In this document: in pieces, positions 45,426 through 55,609 of the stretch | Layout of the letters: each line of letters starts with the position of its first letter | Position numbering within the stretch: the first letter of the stretch is position 1 | From: Tachypleus tridentatus | Lineage: Eukaryota > Arthropoda > Merostomata > Xiphosura > Limulidae | Assembly: GCF_004210375.1 (NCBI RefSeq) | Contig: NW_027467782.1 | Span: 30,421,276 to 30,485,275, forward strand | Length of the DNA: 64,000 nt | Direction of reading: 5' to 3' | Position numbers and translations under genes: made by a program | Notes under the pieces: model-generated | Database searches by the model: none | What the model was told of the DNA's origin: nothing | The model's input: only the letters and a program-made list of their open reading frames with translations

Positions 45426-46100
45426 TTATACTGCTGTATACCATATATTCCTGACATCAGCAAACAAATAACCAACATTTGGCAAAAATTAGTAACAAAA
45501 TATGACATTCCAATTAATACCAAATTTATTCAAAAACCCGGCACAAAACTGAGGTCTATACTATGTAAAAACTACACTGACAAACACCACACCAACATTA
45601 TTTATAAAATACAATGTGATAACTGCCACGACTTCTATATTGGAGAAACAAGTAGAAAAATGGAAACCAGATTCAAAGAACATAAAAAAGTCACCTTCAC
45701 ACGTTTTCGAACACTGCAAGTCAAATAAACACAACATAACCATAGAAAACACTCAAATACTAAATAAAGAAACAAACATAAACAAACGCAAAATTAAAGA
45801 AGCCTTACTTATACAACAACTTAAACCCAAAATAAACCAATATAAAGGAATGCCTTTATACCTATATTAATAAAATAAAATAAATAAAATTATATATTCA
45901 AACATCTAATACCGCCCTCTACATTTCGACACACAGTTACACAACCCCTTTCAAACATGTGGTCAGCTTCCGGTCAGTTACCTCTTTCTTTGTGAACCTG
46001 ACGATGACCGAAGAAGGTCGAAACGTTGTTCGCTCTTCTATGTAAAAGTGTTTTCTCAGCCCAAACGAGCCGTTTTTTGCACATAAATTTCTCAACAAGT
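45424..46100 (+). mobile_element. Penelope-like element 3' part: connector, GIY-YIG endonuclease and 3' terminal region
   Basis: The + frame reads CCIPYIPDISKQITNIWQKL, TKYDIPINTKFIQKPG, then the endonuclease core NIIYKIQCDNCHDFYIGETS and RKMETRFKEHKK. An A6 run (45684-45689), one base too long, shifts the frame. The other frame continues SPSHVFEHCKSNKHNITIEN, then RKIKEALLIQQLKPKINQYK, and stops at 45870. The GIY-YIG motif is present as a diverged 'xxY..DFYIG'. The region 45878-46090 is shared with 315-506 and is the terminal repeat-like 3' end of the element. Confidence 0.85.
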
Positions 46101-46388
46101 TTCCGATTGTGGTTGAGTTGTAGAGAACCTAAAGATTTCACAGGTGGGAATTTCAAATTGAGAAAACGAAAACGTGATCGAACAAACCAGTTCTGTAATG
46201 TTTTTAAAAATTGTTTTAAAATATTAATTCAGTTCTTTATTTGAAACCATATCGTTAGTTAATAGTCTATAACTGAATTTTTCAATTTGTCAAGCATTCT
46301 GAAAGTATGTTAAACGGCAATATAATTTTGGACCCCAGACAACAGTCTGGGTAAGAAACAAATCAACGATATTATGAAGTTCACTACT
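46101..46388. other. Short stretch without recognised features
   Basis: AT-rich, no motif recognised. Confidence 0.5.
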
Positions 46389-46615
46389 ACTGTCTTAGTG
46401 GTTAGCATGAATGTCCCTGGCTCGTGTTCAGTTGCCGCAAAAAACCGTGTTTCGAACTTCAGAGCCGTTAAAATGTTGATGGTCACATCGAAATATTCAA
46501 TCAGAATAGCCCAAGATTAATCGGTGAGTGTTATTCAATTCTAATATATGTGTTAAAAATTAGGATCGGCTAGCAAAAATAGCGCTTTATAGCTTTGCTC
46601 GAATGTTCTAAACAA
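46389..46615 (+). mobile_element. Old, diverged tRNA-derived SINE (family A type)
   Basis: A tRNA-like head ('gtcttagtggttagcatg', 'gtgtttcgaacttc') is followed by 'tagcccaagatt', 'aattaggatcggctagc' and 'tagctttgctcgaa', with a short A-rich end. Confidence 0.6.
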
Positions 46616-48288
46616 ATTATAGGAAGTGAGATTAAATGTATTAATTTTATACATATCATAAGTTATATTACGAGTTTGAATTAAGTTCAACTTATTTGCA
46701 TATTACTGCAGACTGTTGCAACTGTATGGGAAACATATTCTGATTCAATACGATATCTGAAGTTCACATTTTAAAAGTTACCGTTTCGAGAATACCATTC
46801 AGTATCAGTACTGCTGATGGGAGGAATAACGTAGTATATAGTTTTATTCGAAATTTTGCATAAAAGGCAACTGTATTTTTTATCTGCACATTTTGTTTTT
46901 CATATTTTAACTGTTTGAAAGAAGGCACATGCCAGTAGTTACATAGTAAGGCTGAGCTTTGTTTGTGTGGAATTTTATCCGTTCAGGTTGTGGTGACTTT
47001 CGATTTTGCCTTGCTATAGTTTTTTAACGATGTAGTTATTACTGTGTGTTTTCTTTGTCAAGTGGATTATTTTCATTTTTCTACAATCGATATTGCGAGA
47101 AACAGATGTAGATTTGGTTTGTTTTGTGTTACACAGTTGCCATGACAACTTTAGATGAAACGTTAAAAATTCTGATGTCTGTCATACCTCATCTTCTTCT
47201 CACATACTGTATACCGCAGTATATTTAGAATCTGAGAGAATCAAAGTAATTTTATTTTCTAAATAAGTTATTCACACGCGTGCAGAATTAAACATTGAAT
47301 AGCTCTGTATATATTATGCTCTATTTAAGATAATTTTGAATCTGTGAAGGATTGTTGCGTGTAAGTACAGTGGGATGCCTTGATCCAGAGACCAAAACAC
47401 TCTTAACTTAAATACCCTTGGTTGATTTTTGTGTAGACTAAGAATAAGGACAAGTTTCATGTGAAGTTGATTTCCCAATAATATCTACAAATAAGGAAAA
47501 CATAATTTAGATTTTATCATGAGAAAACTGTTTGGATTAGCTTAAAATTAACCAAGAACTTAGAAAAGGATATAATCTGTATTTTGTAAAAGACAATATT
47601 ATAAATCATGTACATTCATTTGTCAGTAAGACGATGGTGACTGATAGCTTTATTAATGTATTTATTTTTATTGCGATATAATACATTTTTTAACTTATTT
47701 TCATGTTTTATCAGAAACTTAAGGAAAGGGAAAAGAGATAAGACTTTTACACTTGTAGTTCGAGTGTTGTTTGAAAAGTTAAATGTACAACAACGGTGAT
47801 TGATGAAGATAAATACTTGAAAATGTGGAACAAGAACTTAATAAAAACTAGGTTTAAGTAAAGACGTTAAAACTAACTGGATATGACTACTGGTAGGAAA
47901 TATTGAATAATACCTTAAGTTGATCAATAACATTTTAACTAAATACATTAATTGTGAAGAACATCGTGTAATTATAACAGTATGCGCACAGAGTGATTTA
48001 TAAACATAAAGAAGTGTTTTACTGATGGTAAAAAATAGTGAAAATATGCCTTCTGTGTCTTAAGAAGACAAACCAATGTATTCTTCAAACATGTAATATG
48101 TTCCACCATGAATAAAACACTTTTTATGCTTACAGTTAGTTGTTTGCTTATCTATTCTTTTAACGAAAATTTGTAGAATTAAGAAATTTATTGTTTCTAC
48201 AAGATTTGTGAATATTGGAAGTGAATAGTGTAACTCTGGAGAAAAGCTATCTATACAGTTAAGAAGGATTTTGTAAGTGAATTGTAAT
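46616..48288. other. AT-rich stretch without recognised features
   Basis: No exon-like frames or known repeats are visible. Confidence 0.45.
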
Positions 48289-48404
48289 GTATTTTCTTAT
48301 AGCAAAGCCGCATCAGGCTATCTACACTGTCTACCAAGTAGAATCAAACCTGTGATTTCAGCGTTGTAAATATGTAAGCTCGCCTCTGTACCATCGGGGA
48401 GCAG
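48289..48404 (-). mobile_element. SINE family B copy
   Basis: On the + strand it reads 'ttatagcaaagccgcatcag', 'gaatcaaacctgtgatttca' and 'ccatcggggag', the reverse complement of family B. Confidence 0.8.
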
Positions 48405-48814
48405 AGCGAATAATAAAAACATTCTTTTACCTTTTGGTTTGTAGACGTTATAAATCAATCTAGTGATGAACTGACGATGCCATAAATAATTTTATTTGCT
48501 TTTATACAAATTAACAGAGAAAGTTCAAAATATGTTGAGAATTACATATATATATTATGATTAAAACATAACTGGGCTGTATGTTAATATTTAAGCACAT
48601 TATATTAAATTATAAACATAAAACTGGTTCTGTGATAATATAAAAGTATAAACATATAGTCACGTGATTTTCATGTTTATGTATGGAAATATATTTCTGA
48701 CGTTTAATTTAAAGTATGAAACATTTTTATTCCTTTATGATATGTTGAGAAAACCACATAAAACTTATTCTGTTGATTTTTCAACAGAAAAATTATGAAG
48801 CTTGTGAAAAAATT

Positions 48815-49076
48815 GAAAATATATACAGATAGTGGTGGCCATGTGTTTACTGTATCAAATACACCTACACTGCTGGAACAACGACCAGTGTTAAATTTTA
48901 CCTCTAACAGTGGAGCCACCCAGGATTTAATAATGTCCCCACATATAACTTAAAAAAAAATGAAATATTTACAGATAGTGGTGAATGTGTCTCTACTATA
49001 TCAAATATACCGACATTGCCAGTGTAACCTTTTATATTGGAGTTACGCAGGATTTAATAATGTCTCCACATATAAA
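48815..49076. repeat. Two-copy direct duplication, about 115-137 bp per unit
   Basis: 48815-48951 and 48962-49076 share 'acagatagtggtg', 'tactgtatcaaatac'/'tactatatcaaatat', 'caggatttaataatgtc' and 'ccacatataa'. The second copy lacks about 20 nt in the middle. Confidence 0.8.
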
Positions 49077-49547
49077 CAAAAAGAATTAAAATATCCATTA
49101 TTATGTTTAACATGGTGTTAGTAACATTATGGTAAGTGTTTGCGTACCACTTACATATTGGTTTTGTTTGTATTTGTTTTACTTCTATTTCCGTATGTAT
49201 GTGTTTTACGATGTAATTTCGGTTAATTCCCAAATTTCTTTATATATATCAGTATCACATTGTTTTTATTGGTTCACGTTACCAACTTATTGTCATAATG
49301 GATAATGCCTGTGAGATATCCTATTTATCAGTCAAAATCCAAACAGTGATGGTAATCCAGTCAGCAGTGATGAATAATCATAAAAAAATCACACACATAT
49401 TATGGTAGGGTATACATTTTTTGTTTTGGAAGGGTGGAGGTAGGGAGTACAATTAGTCGAAATGTTAGAGGCCGGCTTCTATCCATTTGCTTTCTTTTAT
49501 GAGGTATTTAATGGTAACTGTGTTTCCAAAACGAGGTTTAGACAGTG

Positions 49548-49663
49548 TGTATTTGTCTTATAGCAAAGCCACAAAAAGATATCCTCTCAGCCCACCGAGG
49601 GGAATAGAACCCCTGATTTTATCGTTATAAATCCGGAGACATACCGCTGTACTAGCGGGGAGT
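49548..49663 (-). mobile_element. SINE family B with 12-bp target-site duplication
   Basis: On the + strand it contains 'cagcccaccgaggggaatag' and 'gacataccgctgtactagcg'. The direct repeat 'gtttagacagtg' flanks it at 49536-49547 and 49664-49675. Confidence 0.9.
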
Positions 49664-50007
49664 GTTTAGACAGTGAAAGACAGTAGAAGTTGAATCGTTG
49701 TTAGTGTGAACACTCAGCTTTGTACCGTTACTTACTTTAATTTTTTTTTCACGGTTTTCCATGATGTTTGACTAGATTGGCATTGATTTTTGGATTATTT
49801 CTGAATGATGGAATATACCAAGTACATTTGGGTTGTATTATCAATTATGACAACAATTTGAAAACTTGGACAAATAATCGTAATGAAATATTTAATTCAT
49901 TATTTTTTTATATTGCTCATTTAATCGCCTATTAACAATAAATGCAATCTATAGTATGCAAGCTATTTATACACGCACATATACATGCAGTGAAACAATG
50001 CCAAAAG

Positions 50008-50292
50008 TCAATTTTCTAATCCGAGGCCAAACAAAGTCCTTTCTTTAAATGGAACTTCTGAAAAGGTTGAAAAATTGTCCATAAAGAAAGAGTTAACGTC
50101 TTTGTCTGAGGTCTTCACAAACTGATTCATCAAGCCCACTTTAATTTGAAGTGAAGCTAACAGGACTTTCTTTGTGTCAACCAAACTTTCACGTTCAATG
50201 TTTTCTATCCTGCTATCAGGCTGACTCCGGGTGGCCATTAGTTCTTTATCTGGTGCTGATTTAGTACTTTGCTCGTCCCATTTCACATACAC
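50008..50292 (-). pseudogene. Fragment of a multicopy arthropod retroelement-associated gene family
   Basis: The - strand frame (94 codons) contains ESLVDTKKVLLASLQIKVGL, then MNQFVKTSDKDVNSFFM, then FSTFSEVPFKE. From memory this resembles a protein family repeated many times in arthropod genomes, in which 'LPPLHIKLGLMKxFVKAMDK' is followed by 'FPxxSxAKxKEGIF'. The Pro-Pro-Leu-His core is altered here to ASLQ and the C-terminal part runs into a stop, so it is a decayed fragment. Function of the family is unknown to me. Confidence 0.45.
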
Positions 50293-50569
50293 ACAAAAAA
50301 AAACAAAAACGCAGAAACTTTGTATAACAGTATTGTTAATCCTACAACATTCAAAAGACTTTTAGGTCTCCACAAAGTAGCCAAACACATTTTTTTTATA
50401 TTTGACTTTATAATTAAGAAGTTCGAGATTTTCGTGTGTTTCCTTCAAGTGACCAAAATGAGTAATAGTAACAAATATATATATCTTATCGTTAAGAAGG
50501 AGGACACATTTGAGACCACTGTTGAAGGAATCAATAAACAATTACCATTCATTAAATTATCAAACTTCA

Positions 50570-52030
50570 TCTCTTAACATCGATCCCTCGGTGTAGATTC
50601 CTGTACGTGGTGAGAAGACCTCCCAGGGAAGGTTATTCTTTCAGTTTACCTTCTCTGGGATCTAAACATCCACACACGTGTTTGCCGTGCATGATGACCT
50701 ATAAAGGGGAGGAGAGGTTCCTGGTTTTGAGGGATTCAACCCTAACACACTATTTTGACCTTGAATTCCTGTAGATGGGCGACCTTGGAATAGCCTCTTA
50801 AGGTCAATTGGCTAATCCACTTGGGCTAGGGTCAACCAAGTACTAGTGTTGGATGTTCTCAACAGGTGTTGTGAACATGTTATCTGACACTGGTCTTTGG
50901 GTATAGTGCTCATGAAACCCTGGTGTTGCTGCAGTGTTCTTGTTTGGCATTGTAATCCATCCCGTCGTAGAACTCCATGGCGGGTGGGGTCAGTGAGCAC
51001 CAAAATATTCTTTCTTATTATGGACCATCCAAATAAAAACTTAAATAAAATAGTGAAGAACAGCCCACGTCTTGAAGATTTTGGGCAGCAATCTTCAACA
51101 TTTGTAACACCTGTACCTCATTTTCTTGCAAATGTCTTTCTTTTTCATTCAGAAGGAAATAGAAGGATTTGATGGCTCTCAAAAGTCAGTCAAAAAGCTT
51201 CGCTCTGGTAACATATTGGTGGAAACATCCACATCTAAATGCAGTGAACTCCTTACACTCAAAGGCGATTGGGGATATACCTATTGAGGTTATGCCTCAT
51301 CCTATTTTGAATTCATCATGAGGAGTTATTGTTGAGGATTTGATGAGCATCCCCAGGTCATAGATCCTCTTTGGTTTCTCCACCTAAGGAGTTTCTGCAG
51401 TGAGGCATATCTCAATTTGCAGAGGTGGAATTATGATGCTGACCAATGTTTCCACTTTAACATTTACATCATTATTTGCACCTGCCACCATCAAGGCAGG
51501 TTATCTTAATTGCAAGGCACGACCATACATTCCAAAACCTCTCAAATTTTTTCAGTGTCAAAAGTTTGGTCACTCGAAGACATCATGTTGTGGTTCCTTG
51601 ATGTGTGCTCATTGTGGTGGCAAGGACCATGAGGTCTATGGGTGTGAAATGGACCCTCATTACGTCAGTTGAAATGGCTCTCACCCATTCTACTTCTATT
51701 CTTGCCCTAAAGTATTGGGAGAAAAGTAGGGCAGCATTTGAAGACAATTCAATACATTAATTAACTTTAGGCTCAAAAGTTGCTGTCCATTACTTCATCC
51801 TGGACGTATGCTGCTGCAATTCGTTCCACTACTACAGTAAGAGTGCAGACAGATCTCTCTGTGCCTCCAAAAGAATTGTTCTCAAACCAAATGAAAAGCT
51901 TTTTGACCTCAACCCTGAATTAACCATTAAGCAAAATAAGCACATGTTTAGCGCACCAAGGGAAGAGGACACCACAAAGTTTTTTCCCCCAGCTACAATG
52001 CCCTTAACTCTTTCACTGCCACACTCAACT
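50570..52030 (+). mobile_element. Jockey-like LINE, 5' UTR and ORF1 (gag-like), 3'-truncated
   Basis: 50570-51019 is GC-richer and probably the 5' UTR. ORF1 most likely starts at the ATG at 51020 (MDHPNKNLNKIVKNSPR). After frameshifts it continues with KARPYIPKPLKFFQCQKFGH, SKTSCCGSLMCAHCGGKDHE (51520-51645). This is a tandem zinc-knuckle region of LINE ORF1, where the first Cys of the first knuckle is replaced by Phe. The copy ends near 52030 without RT. It may belong to the same family as the LINE at 10195-12213. Confidence 0.75.
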
Positions 52031-54265
52031 TTAGTCAATTTTTTTGTAATTGTATTGATATGCCATGTTCGACTTTACTCTGCATTGTTAAGAACACATT
52101 TTTTTTTTTTGCTCGGTGAGTAAATAAAGTTTCGAGAAACTACTTAACTATGTATCTGAAGCAAGTCGTCATTGGTTTGCAAAATATTACTGTAAAGAGC
52201 AGCACATAATCTTGATAAAACTTCAAGTAAAAGATGATTGTATGTTATGATAACTGACATTCTTTCTGCTATAACTATGTATAAGAAATTATAGGTGGTG
52301 GAACTGTTTTGTTTCATCATTTACTGCTTTATTTAGTCACATCTACAGAAAAATAAGAGTATCATACTATTCAACTATTTTGCGACTGTAGATTCAAATC
52401 AGTATGTTCTGAAAAGCTGGAAAAACAACTGACTGAACTAAGCAGTCTAAAGACGATAATTCGACCTTTTAGGTCAAATTGCGTAAGACTTCGACACGTA
52501 TGACAACATTATTATTAACTTTGTTATGTATACACTATACGACTGGTGGTAGTACAGTACTGTGGCACCGTCTTCATATAAAGTTAGTATAAAGAACCGA
52601 CAAATCAACAAAATCAATTTAGGATTGTCTGGAAACGTGCACGAGTTCAACAAGTTCAAGTAAGCAAAGTTAGTACTGAGTACTAGGCTTAACGTTCTCA
52701 GTTGCATGCATGGATGCAAAAGTAAATTCAAAACATTTTGAAATAATTCAAAATTATTTCGGGCTACAGTAGCATTTCCAGTGTACTATTTCCAACTTTA
52801 GGCCGTTGTTTTGAATTTACTTTCGCATTCATACATGCAGATAAAGTTTCAGAAATATGCCTATTTTGTTGATGTATGGTTTGTTGGCTCATTTCAAGTT
52901 CCCAGGTCAAAATTGAGCTTAAAGTTGAGATTACAACTTATTCTTCAGATATTTGAGTTGGATTAAGATACTCTAACCTAGGCCTAACCCATTATTTAGT
53001 AGTTCAACATGCAGTGCAGTTTACAATTGATTATATGTTGTGTACGTGTACCAGTACAGAACGATCACTGTATATAGGCTACTGCAGTCCAGAGTTCAAA
53101 ATTATGAACTGCCCGACATCTCGGGGCATATAAATATTACCTAGAGGCAACAGTTCTTGCTATGTCTATTTAAGTGATATTTCACGTTTAAATAATTGTC
53201 TTATTGTTCATCCTTAACAGATTTTTGCCGACAATGGGCAATAACAGCCTGTAATAAAACTGGAAACCGAGCAAACAAGCCGCAATTTCTTTCATTAGAC
53301 GTATTTCCCCTGCCGCACCGGCAACACGTATTGTAACATACAGATTAGAAGGTACATGTGAAAACTATATTGAACAGCCTTGTGCGGTAGTTTCTGTGTG
53401 CCGATGACATCACCTTGTGATGCCGATGTGCCGATGACGTGTTTATTGTCGGATATTTTGTTAGTTATAACATTCTACTCAAGTCTGCGACAGCAGAGAA
53501 CTGAATGGCTTTAGTATTATCTTGGGTCAAAATAAAAGTAACTAACATTGGAGCAAACTTAATTGTATGATGTTTTGAAGTACCGATTACAAGACCATGT
53601 TTTTGATTAATAACTAGGCATAAGATTGATAGTCGCCTTATAATTGCAGCTGTCTGCAGGTCTTTTAAACCCCTACTCTCACCTATCGCATTCTCGAATT
53701 TACAGATAGCATCCAGCTACGCATGCGTGCCAGATGTTCGCTCATGGCCAACGCTAATCTTGCAACTAATCCACCTGTAGGCTGTTCAGTTATACTATTG
53801 ATTTTTGTGGACCTGAAAAAAGGGCTTGTGACTCTCAATTTTTTCCCATGGTTTCTGATACTATGGATCGTATTATATTAGAGATCTCCCTATAATCGGT
53901 CCACTACGGTAGTTGTAGCTTCCAACATTTATGGTGTATATTTTGTTTTTATTACAGTTTACAAATGTTAAACATTATTTAAAGGTATTGTCTGCTCTAT
54001 ATTACCTTCCTCACTATTTGGGACAATGCTTGAGATATATTTCGTAGTTTCGAGAAAACGTTTATCAGACATCTTAAATCAATTTCATAACTTACAATTT
54101 TCATACAAACACTTATTTGGTTTTACTCATATAATAGTAAAATGATTGTTACATAAAGAATAAATTATATATTTTTAAAATGTTTATTAACTGATTGTTG
54201 TTATTAAAACATTTTTTTCGATTGATGAGTGTTGTTGCCTCACGAATTATGATTTACATCTTCAG
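52031..54265. other. Non-coding stretch, probably upstream intron or flank of the 54.27-kb exon
   Basis: 53200-53480 is GC- and CpG-richer and repeats 'tgtgccgatgac' nearby. It could be a promoter-like segment, but no start site can be assigned. Confidence 0.35.
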
Positions 54266-54553
54266 ACAGAAACACCAAAAGAAGTGAAAGACGATGAACG
54301 TATCCAGAGGGAGGTGTCAAAGAACATCAGGCCTCCCTCTACTAGACGTTTTCACAATGTTGATAAAATTATTACTGTAAGACTTGGCAGTAAACCAGAA
54401 CATCATCAGAGAAACGTTTTTATTGTTATTGAAAATACTGAAAACCGAAACAAATTTGTTATTGGTAGAGCTTCAAAATTAACATCCACGTGTCAATTGA
54501 AACGTTGCCAAAGCGAACATAAACTTATTGTACAGAAACCTAAAAAAGAATAA
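54266..54553 (+). CDS. Candidate terminal exon of an unidentified basic protein
   Basis: An AG acceptor ('gatttacatcttcag') at 54265 opens a frame of 95 codons to TAA. It reads TETPKEVKDDERIQREVSKN, IRPPSTRRFHNVDKIITVRL, a segment with FIVIENTENRNKFVIGRASK, and a Lys/Arg-rich tail. Codon use and charge look like real protein, and an AATAAA lies about 180 nt after the stop. If the A6 run at 54542-54547 is one base too long, the frame continues 26 codons (NNQTKHVNSPHKIVFTRAPK...) to TAA at 54630-54632. I do not recognise the domain. Upstream exons were not found. Confidence 0.5.
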   Translation, partial: TETPKEVKDDERIQREVSKNIRPPSTRRFHNVDKIITVRLGSKPEHHQRNVFIVIENTENRNKFVIGRASKLTSTCQLKRCQSEHKLIVQKPKKE

Positions 54554-54731
54554 TCAAACTAAACACGTTAACAGCCCTCACAAGATTGTTTTTACAAGAG
54601 CTCCGAAACTGAAACCAAAGCCCAAAAATTAAATAACTCATGGGCTGCTCACAAGTATACCATATTAAAAAGAATTACTTTACCTTATCTCATAAGTTAC
54701 TATTTGTTACATTTTACTCAGTGATATAAAT

Positions 54732-54737
54732 AATAAA
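54732..54737 (+). promoter_or_regulatory. Candidate polyadenylation signal AATAAA
   Basis: It lies about 100 nt after the extended stop (54632) of the terminal exon candidate, a normal distance for a 3' end. Confidence 0.45.
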
Positions 54738-54739
54738 TA

Positions 54740-55575
54740 AAACACACATATGAAAAATATAGAATATAATATTCACCTGGGTCTTCTCTTTTTTGCTGTC
54801 AGCTGTCATGAAACTTGAGCTCACTTTTTTGATGTACTAAATGTATTGATACAATCAATAATGTTTTTATGTAATTAAATAATACAATAAGAACAGAGAA
54901 TAATAATACACAGAAAACACTGTCCAAAAACACTAACGATAACTCTTAGCATTTGTGAAAGATGGAATTGCAAGACGTTGGTCTGATTATCTAGTTAATG
55001 GTTTGCAGACAAACAACAAATAGAGCTATATCACCGTGTTAGCTTTGGTGTTAATTGAACAAAAAACGTGGAGACGTATTAGAAACAGACACATACTGAT
55101 ATTTATTTATATAGATTCAATGATAGTGAACATTTTAAAAATTCAACTACAGCCCAGTAAAGTATGACTGAAAACTCAATTGTCGAAAACAATAGGTCGT
55201 AATGAAACTCCTTCATTATAAATATAAGGTAAACCATAGAAAATTATGGCATAATATTCAAATTGTGTTTATAATCAAGAATGTCATCTTTATTAATTTC
55301 AGTGATTATCTTGGCAGTTTTGACATCACTTTTATTAATAGCGTTACTATGCAGCTCCTCTGCCTTTACTTTTAACGAAAGTTAAATGTTTATAGAAATT
55401 AGATAGCTCACACATCTATTTTGCTTGATGTATTAGAATAAATACTGTATTTATTTTTATGTTAAAATGCTGAATTTATCACGATTCATTTACGTACATC
55501 AACTTAACTTGAAAACTAAGTCGATCACAGATATAAAACATTAAATGTGTAATCGTAACATCTTTTTTAAAGATT
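54740..55575. other. AT-rich stretch without recognised features
   Basis: No exon-like frame or repeat recognised. Confidence 0.45.
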
Positions 55576-55579
55576 CGAT

Positions 55580-55595
55580 GGTCCTGAAAAGGACC
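55580..55595 (-). promoter_or_regulatory. Histone-type 3' mRNA stem-loop motif (orphan)
   Basis: The - strand reads GGTCCTTTTCAGGACC, a 6-bp perfect stem with a TTTC loop, preceded by AAA and followed by ATC. This is the shape and consensus of the stem-loop that ends replication-dependent histone mRNAs (bound by SLBP). An A/G-rich 'aaaaaagatg' follows about 13 nt downstream, where a U7-pairing element would be. No histone reading frame lies upstream on the - strand. Confidence 0.45.
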
Positions 55596-55609
55596 TTTAA
55601 TTGTAATTC

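Noticed and set aside
53380..53460. Promoter with CRE-like sites
   Set aside because: The 'tgacgtg'-like sites and GC-richer sequence are suggestive, but with no assignable start site the call would be a guess.
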